DNA from: Andrena cerasifolii
Taxonomy: Eukaryota; Arthropoda; Insecta; Hymenoptera; Andrenidae
Assembly: GCF_050908995.1 (NCBI RefSeq)
Contig: NC_135119.1
Span: 26,255,001 to 26,319,000, forward strand
Reading direction: 5' to 3'
Length of the DNA stretch: 64,000 bases
Shown: positions 57,807 through 64,000 of the stretch, in pieces
How the letters are laid out: each line of letters begins with the position of its first letter
How positions within the stretch are numbered: position 1 is the first letter of the stretch
Translations under genes and position numbers: made by a program
Notes under the pieces: model-generated
Database searches by the model: none
Told to the model about the DNA's origin: nothing
Seen by the model: the letters and a program-made list of their open reading frames with translations, nothing else

Positions 57807-59123
57807 GTTAAAGTTCCTCTGTTTATGGTGGAGACAGTAACAATTGCTAACTCTAGCCTACGACTCAGAAATGTCAGCGACTCAAAAAATAAAATAGTTA
57901 AAAAGAAGAAAGAATTTTTATTGAAACTCCTCTGCGTGAAATTGCAATTTCACACGCACCAACCTAGTACTTTGGTATTTCTAGTCTCCCTTGGGTTTCA
58001 TAATACTTCTAAGTACTTGTTATGTCTCCTAACCGGGTTTCACTGGTTCGGCAAGTGTTGTGTTCTTTAGTGGTTTCGCAAAGGTTTCCGGCGGCGATAA
58101 ATCGCGCCCGCGCGTAAAGTGGAATCTCCATTGACCACCGACGAGAAGATATCGTAAATTTCGCGGGGTGGGATCGGTAGGGAGAATTAATGGTTGCTCA
58201 GCTGCGGAACACGCGCGTATCTTTCACGGGAGGGATGAAAGAGGGGAGCCTCGCAGACAGCGATATCGCGGGGGCTGTTCTAAAGCGTTGATCGAGTTTC
58301 TATGAAATCGGAACGGCTTCAATGGGTATTATTATGGCGCAAGGGGGAGCGTGGCCCGTAACGACGGTAATTCCACGGGTCGATAAGCGACGGCGGCGGG
58401 CCTTAAAAGAACGGAGATAAGCAACACGTGAAAAATCCTTTGGTGTTCACGTGGCATGCGACCGTCCAACTCTTATCGAGACAGGAGCTTCGAGAAGCTA
58501 CGGCGAAAGCTTGCGTCTCTTATCAGTTACCCCCTCCGAACTGAAACGATCGAAAGATGAGGAGAGGTTTGACTCTTCTACCCTCCGTAAAAAAATTCTA
58601 CTTTGCCTTTCAAATATCTGATGTGCCACCCGATGGTTATGGGAAAACGAAAGAAAGTTTCGGGAGAATTTACAAAGGGACGAGGAATTTTTATGCCCCC
58701 TCCCCCCCCCCCCTTCAGAACACTTCGATTCGACCTTGCTAGTTTCTTTCAAGGTTCTTTCGTCCCCACGTATTCCATTTTCCCACCAGATGTGCCTTTT
58801 CCAGACGTCAGCCGGTGGCGTGCCAAAAATTTCGTGTCCCAATGAAACGTGCATTTTATCAAACGCCCAAGAATTCCCCAGGCATATCACTGGGCGAGCG
58901 AAACGAGACAGACTCGAGCGCTACTTTTTTCACCCCCTTTGTGCCCCGAAATTGCCCGGCATTCTTCGCGCGGCGCACACTCCGATGGAGCCTAATCTCG
59001 CAAAACACCTTCCCTGCGTGTGAACAGGAGCGACCCAAAGGCATTTCTCAAAGACAAGCCTACCCATTTTAAAAGAAACCTCGCTCAAAATTCCACCAAA
59101 ACTATCTGCACACTCAGAGGCTA
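57807..59123. other. Unassigned DNA
   Basis: 58080-58560 is CpG-rich. A C-run lies at about 58701-58712. Frames up to 130 codons occur on both strands without domains. Confidence 0.4.
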
Positions 59124-59319
59124 CCATAAACCAGGGATGGGTAAAATGTTCGTTTGAATAAAAGTTAAAAGATTTGTTTGTCGTGTGTCGAATAAATTTA
59201 TTTAAGGGGGTAGGCACGGGTAATGCAGCGCGCTGTATACCGACACAATCTGGCCCGAAACATGCGTTTGGGAAATTACGTTTTTTGTCTTTATATGAGC
59301 AGATTTTGGGCTGTGCGAG

Positions 59320-59533
59320 GTCTCATTCGAAAGAGGAAGGTTCAGTGCAGCGCACTCTGGTCATGCTTCGACGAGATTGTGTTGATATCGAATAATATGA
59401 GTGTTTAAAGTAGAGCAAAAGTCGACAAAATACACCCCCAAGAATCCAAGTATTTTTAGGTCACTAAAAAAGTTATGTGACTCAAACGATGACTAGAGCG
59501 CGCTGCATTGAACCCTCCTCTTTCGAATGAGAC
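59320..59533. repeat. Inverted repeat, 45-bp arms
   Basis: The left arm 59320-59364 (gtctcattcgaaagaggaag ... ctctggtcat) is mirrored by 59489-59533 (atgactagagcgcgctgcat ... cgaatgagac), with about 41 of 45 positions matching. The 124-nt spacer shows no structure. It lies within the left part of the TTAA-flanked element. Confidence 0.8.
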
Positions 59534-59816
59534 GCGTTTTGTACCGCGTTGTAGTACCGTTGAAAGTTTTCAAAAATTCGATATCGTTTTCGAAAAATTG
59601 AGGAAACCAATTTTAACGATAGCCCCTCCTCTCTTAAAAAACATCGTTTTTCTTGATTGTACTGCATTGTAGTAGTTGCAGCGAGCATTGTACCGTTCGA
59701 AGAAATAGTGTAACAACATTGGTTTACAAGAGAAATGAAAAAATGGATACTGTCCCAAGTCACTTATTATTTCCTAATAAATGTTAGAAGAACATTGCTC
59801 GTCGTGCAGCTTCACG

Positions 59817-60260
59817 TACGTTACAATGGCATCCAAAATTTATTCGATTGTCGAGGAGCATATTTCTGCGATACAACAAAAGTTGAAATTGTATGGAAAA
59901 AATATGGATTATGCTGTTTCATAATTATTTAAACATCGAAACAACGAATTTTAGAAAACATTAATATTTTTGTTTATAACTTTTTTTCTAATTGTTTAAA
60001 CAATTGATAAAACTTTTACCATTTGATAGATCTAATTCAAAGAAGTAACTTTTGTCTTGAAATTTCTTTTCTATATCTTACAGATTGCGAGTTAGAAAAT
60101 AAAATCCAAACATAGCCGAATCTTCAGGGGTTAATTTCACCCTGTTAGTGTGATTTTGGGCAGCAAAAAAAATTGCGTTGTAATCAGGAGAAAATTCCCT
60201 ACATATCCACAAAGTTTAAGAATTTTTTGAATTTTGGGGTTCGGGATCTTCCCTTGTTAG
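59817..60260. mobile_element. Family A element, copy 5 (variant core), inverted relative to copy 4
   Basis: It ends in gggttcgggatcttcccttgttag. Read on the minus strand it follows copy 4 (56814-57315) base for base over most of its length, including the variant core (tggatgccat, ttcgacttttgttgtatcgc, ataattatgaaacagca). It stops at about 59817, where the outer tip of the second arm should follow, so that end is truncated. It sits inside the TTAA-flanked element. Confidence 0.85.
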
Positions 60261-61287
60261 CGTTTATACGGGGTGATTCTCTAGCTAGAGTCATCAAACG
60301 CGATGCTCGCCAACAATCATGTGTCTCGCTGAGTTTTGTGGGTTTCGACGCCCGAAACCAGCGGGGCCATACAATGTTGCGCACTAGGCAGTGACAAATC
60401 TGAAGTTCTGCAATTTCTAATCAGATCTTTACGACAGTGACGTCAATCGATTCCCTTATGTTTTCTCGATCAAATTGGCCCCAAAAATTGTATAATTCGG
60501 ATCATAATTAAGGAAATTATGTGAAAAAATTGTTTGCAGAATTGAAAGTCCGTTCCGTTAAAAATAGTCCAATTTAAATTATTTTCTGTCAATTTAATCG
60601 GCAGAATGCCAGGAATCCATTAGTGTCACTTTCATATTGATCCGATGAGAAATAAACAAATTCTGTTTCTGTATAATCGATGACAACATCGCAGTAGCAC
60701 CGGCGAGTGCATTAGCGCGTATGAAAAGCTATCGAATAAGCAATTGCAATCTAAAGTCGCTATTGCACCAACAAAATTTTATATATAATGTTTGTTCAAC
60801 TGCTTTCTGCATAGGGCGTTTAATTATCTTATAATAAGTATATAACTTTCAGGTTCTGCTTCAGTGTTTTGCTAATAAAAAAAATGCCTAACCTAAGCTA
60901 ACAAACTTCATTTTCTGGGGACATCCCCTCATCTATTTTCTCTTTTCACTTATAATTCCTTACTGCCAGCGTAGAATATTGTAGCATCAGCACATTTCAA
61001 GTAATTAAAATGTACAATTAATTCCTACGTTTGCAGTATAAGCAGACTTTCCGTTTAAATTTTTACAAGTTCAACGCAACAGCTTTCCACATTCGGAATT
61101 GAATATGGAAACAGCTCCCTCTCGCGTTCACCAGGCAGCCGCGTATTTATGGTTATTACCATATCTGTGCAGAAAAAAAACTGCTGTAAAATACCGACCT
61201 GCCAAATCGGCGAGGTCACGTGACGCGACTACCCCCTTAAGTAAAATTACCATTTAAACAAAATCTTTGCCCATCTCTGCCATAAAC

Positions 61288-63039
61288 CCCTCCCCAAAGC
61301 AAACAAAAAACTACCACCGAGTAATTCACCCCGGAAGCAAAAGAAGAAACACCGGTGGAGGGAGGAGAGGGGCGCAAACACGCCGAGGAGAGCGGCACGC
61401 AATTCCACTTCCGATTCCGCGGGGTTTCTGCTTCCGAATCCCGGAAATCGCGGCCTCGACGACGCTTCCGGCCGTCCGCCGGCGAATCTTCGCTGCAGGC
61501 TCGCGTGAAACCACCCCCTCGCGCCCCGCCTCGCGTCGTTCGAGCCGCGACGCTCTCGGAATAGTTAAGCAGGGGCTGTTAGCGCAATACGGAAATATAT
61601 GCGGGGCCTGCAGCCAGCCCAGGCTTCCCGCGGCGGGGGGGTGTGCAGGGAGGGGTGCAAGAGAGAGGGTGGGTCGGAGGAGTCCAGTCCACTGCGACAC
61701 CGGGCCGGGTCAAAGAAAAACTTTAATTACCGCGTTTAAAGCCCCCGACCGTCTAGGGTTGAACGGGACCGAGCCCCAGGCTGAAAACTACTTCACCGCT
61801 TTTATTTCGGAGCCCGTCTAATATCGGCCTGCCAACGGGCAAGAGCGGCTCGACTTTAATCTCACCGGTGACTTCGGTAAAACTGACGTCCTTTGATGTC
61901 TGGAGGCTGACGGGACAAGGGGCAGACGCGAGGGAGCAATGATACTAACGGAGCTCGGCTGAATGGGCTACTTAGGGGTTGCGCGGGGGTGGGACACCTG
62001 GGGGTCGCCAGCCAAATGTCGTTGTTACGCTCGGTGATGGACGTGGGCGTTTTATTGGTTGATTCGACGGAGTGCGGAGGTGATTCCTAATTCTTGAGCT
62101 CCGGACCAACGTGCCGGGGCGTGAATTGGGGTTTTTTTCGAGTAATTTCAGGTGATGCGATTGTCGAGGGATATTTATGTGGATGATAGTGGTTAGAGGG
62201 ATGCTCTGTTGACGTAGGCGTAGGAACTTATTCCTGGTGAGAAATGGGAAATCTTATCTCTGACACTGCGAAGACGGAACCAAGCCCTGATTACAGTTTT
62301 TCCAACGAACAGAGTGCTGTTCAAACTTTCAGCTGCGCCGCTCGCCTAGGCGGAACGCCTTATACACGCTTCGCGCATCTTCCTTGCAAATATACTCCAA
62401 GGGATATTGAAATTCGAGGGAGAATTAAAATTTTATTAGACGTCTTTCTGACGGGGACATGGGGGTGTTTTTACCCCTGTTCCTTCGCCGTCTGGCAACG
62501 GGATCGTCGAGAGATCGACAAGCCCCGATCGATTTTCATTACCCGTTCGGAGATTTATGTAAAATTTATCGGAGGGGTGGAATTTCATTAAAAACACGTT
62601 CCTGCCGGTGGGATGCTGGGAGGGAGGAAACGACAGGGCGTTAAGGTGTCGTGGAAAAATATATAACCAATAACTCGCCGTCGCCCACCGTGGAAACAGG
62701 CCGGAGCATTAAAGAAGCTGATGGGCCAAAGAAGTTAATTGCGCGTGACACAAATTGTGTCCACGGGAAAAAGGGATTAAAAGGCTTCCGTTAAATAGGT
62801 TGTCGCTGAAATATAAAAAGGGCTGGGCGGATAAAGGAACTGGGTTAGATTAGGTCGCTCGTAACGAGCACCAAAACAATACCAGAACCCTCCAATCTTT
62901 TATCGATCAAATTCACCGATTAAACTCAATCGTCGAGCACTCGTTTCGTTTAACAATTCATGCCTTGGGTCTACCAAATTTCTTTAAAAAAAAAAATGCG
63001 TGGCAACTATCTACGTGGCGAAAGCATATACATATTCGG
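61288..63039. other. CpG-rich unassigned DNA
   Basis: 61320-61720 and 62320-62720 are strongly CpG-rich. The longest frames (184 codons plus, 61267-61821; 124 codons minus, 61326-61700) overlap each other on opposite strands and show only arginine/proline/alanine bias. An A-run lies at 62986-62995. No gene is supported. Confidence 0.4.
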
Positions 63040-63043
63040 TTAA

Positions 63044-63600
63044 GGGGTTAGGCCTAGTCAGGCGGTCGAAAAGAGGCGAATATTTGTGAATTTTTTTTGA
63101 AGAAGCGGAAGCGTATATTTTTACAGAACTTTTTGCGCTTAAAAGAGCAACATTTAAAGAACATTTGGTAATTTTTTCGTGGAAAAATATTTACGTTTAT
63201 AATAAAATAACACGCGACATCCGAGAAGCATTTTTAAAAATTTGGTTTTGCGGTGAGCATTGCCATTCGGAACCGGATTATTTAAAATCGAAAAACAAAA
63301 AAGATTTCGTTAGTATATTAATGTATCCTCAGGTTGACGGAGAGAATTTTCCGAAATATTAAGTTAAAACAAAATGGCGGCTATTTAAATTTGAAATCCT
63401 GATTTTTTCGCGTGATTTTTGCAGGAAAAAATCAGGATTTCAAATTTAAATAGCCGCCATTTCTATTTATTTTTTTGTATAGTCTCTTAAGAAAGTGTAC
63501 TAAAGGTGGGTAATACAAATTTTCTATGAAAACTGTAAATTATTCCTGAAAAAAATCTTAAAAATAGCTCACTTTTCCGGCCGCACAGTGGTGTTCCCCC
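63044..63600. mobile_element. TTAA-flanked element containing a perfect hairpin
   Basis: TTAA lies on both sides (63040-63043 and 63601-63604). The ends are ggggttaggcctag and ctgtg...gttccccc; only the first few G/C bases are clearly inverted. The left end resembles that of the 59206 element (gggggtaggca). The interior holds a 65-codon plus frame (63165-63362) with no recognised domain and the hairpin at 63372-63462. Confidence 0.55.
63372..63462. repeat. Perfect inverted repeat, 38-bp arms, 15-nt loop
   Basis: The left arm 63372-63409 (aaatggcggctatttaaatt ... gattttttc) is exactly the reverse complement of 63425-63462 (gaaaaaatcaggatttcaaa ... gccattt). The loop is 63410-63424 (gcgtgatttttgcag). 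Perfect arms mean a recent origin or active maintenance. Confidence 0.95.
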
Positions 63601-63604
63601 TTAA

Positions 63605-64000
63605 CGCGAGAAAAAGTCCCTAGGGAGAGAGGTAAAAGACCAATCGAAAATAAAAGCAGCGATTTTGAGAGAAATAAAAATTAGCGATGGTGTTAAAATT
63701 ACAATGCGGATAACCGCGTGACTATCAACAACAATTAACCGTCTCAAGCAAGTAGCAAAAAAAAAAACGATAAATTCCTCCCATAACCTAGTGAAATTAA
63801 CGCGACGTTGCCGCGTGGCAGCAGCGAATAACCGGCACCGATACAGAAGCACTTGCATCGGTAGTAATGATAAATCCAACAACGACGTTTAACCAATCAT
63901 CGTGAGCGTTGCCTAGGGAATCGGGATTATGTTTCGGGACACGTGACCGGGCAACCCAATCACGGGCTGTGAATATTTACTACCGCCGTTAAACTGGGGA
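63605..64000. other. Unassigned DNA to the end of the window
   Basis: Short frames only. An A-run lies near 63756-63766. No gene or element end is recognised. Confidence 0.4.

Larger units (their letters stand above)
59206..61236. mobile_element. TTAA-flanked element nested in the family C element
   Basis: The ends gggggtaggcacg and cgcgactaccccc form an inverted repeat with two mismatches over 13 bp. TTAA lies on both sides (59202-59205 and 61237-61240). TTAA targeting fits piggyBac or Kolobok; the GGGGGTAG ends differ from the CCCTTTG type at 44151. The interior carries a 45-bp-arm hairpin (59320-59533) and a family A copy (59817-60260). No transposase frame is seen in 2031 bp. Confidence 0.75.
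59132..61279. mobile_element. Family C hAT-type element split by a later insertion
   Basis: Left end cagggatgggtaaaatg; right end tttgcccatctctg. The 8-mer ccataaac flanks both sides exactly (59124-59131 and 61280-61287). The ends match the 212-bp element at 12138. Only about 74 bp on the left and 39 bp on the right belong to this element. The ~2 kb between them is a TTAA-flanked insertion, so the original MITE was about 113 bp. Confidence 0.88.

Noticed and set aside
61267..61821. A 184-codon plus-strand open frame
   Set aside because: It begins inside the end of a hAT-type element and reads on into CpG-rich DNA, with a competing 124-codon minus frame. The composition is arginine/proline biased with no domain.

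Overview
The window looks like about 64 kb of intergenic or intronic DNA from an insect nuclear genome. I find no host protein-coding gene I can defend. The content points to an insect, and Hymenoptera is my best guess by inference only. The reasons are one intact eukaryotic tRNA-Asn(GTT), many small non-autonomous DNA transposons of the hAT, Tc1/mariner, piggyBac-like and PIF/Harbinger types, a decayed non-LTR reverse transcriptase, and a patchwork of CpG-rich segments (CpG not depleted) alternating with very AT-rich ones. There are no operons, ribosome binding sites, CRISPR arrays or other prokaryotic features.

Layout. 1-3720: mixed unassigned DNA. 3725-5020: a nearly identical 128-bp tandem array followed by two terminal-inverted-repeat (TIR) elements. 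5780-6270: a diverged direct duplication. 6980-7463: a hAT-type element with target-site duplication (TSD). 9089-9162: tRNA-Asn. 12138-12640: a hAT miniature element and a foldback element. 14140-15080: an old, strongly diverged ~145-bp tandem array. 17060-28200: palindromic 'family A' copies, a Harbinger-type miniature element, a 627-bp 'family B' element sharing family A's outermost bases, and a TA-flanked element holding a nested TIR element. 29618-30560: a reverse-transcriptase remnant on the minus strand joined to four tandem copies of its apparent 3' tail. 32840-34825: a pyrimidine-rich tract and a ~26-bp AATTCGAA-type minisatellite. 35885-36871: a TA-flanked TIR element. 38810-39452 and 43417-43601: small hAT and family A copies. 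44151-45714: a TTAA-flanked piggyBac-like element containing a ~390-bp-arm inverted repeat. 46480-47007: a mariner-type element. 49241-49460: a 220-bp hairpin element. 49621-51075: a hAT-type element in which a 23-bp subterminal unit grew from two copies to about 42. 51975-55494: further foldback and TIR elements. 56814-61279: a pair of inverted family A copies, a 168-bp hAT element with a perfect TSD, and a nest (family A inside a TTAA-flanked element inside a small hAT element). 63044-63600: another TTAA-flanked element containing a perfect 38-bp-arm hairpin.

The parts do not work together as a pathway. The main biological signal is a dense set of non-autonomous, foldback-rich transposons. 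Several boundaries are fixed by TSDs visible in the sequence. The most unusual observations are the one-sided 23-bp expansion in the hAT-type element, the long inverted repeat in the piggyBac-like element (a possible source of hairpin RNA if transcribed), the tandem LINE 3' tails, and the shared outer bases of families A and B. No search or folding program was run. Superfamily names rest on TIR and TSD signatures read by eye.
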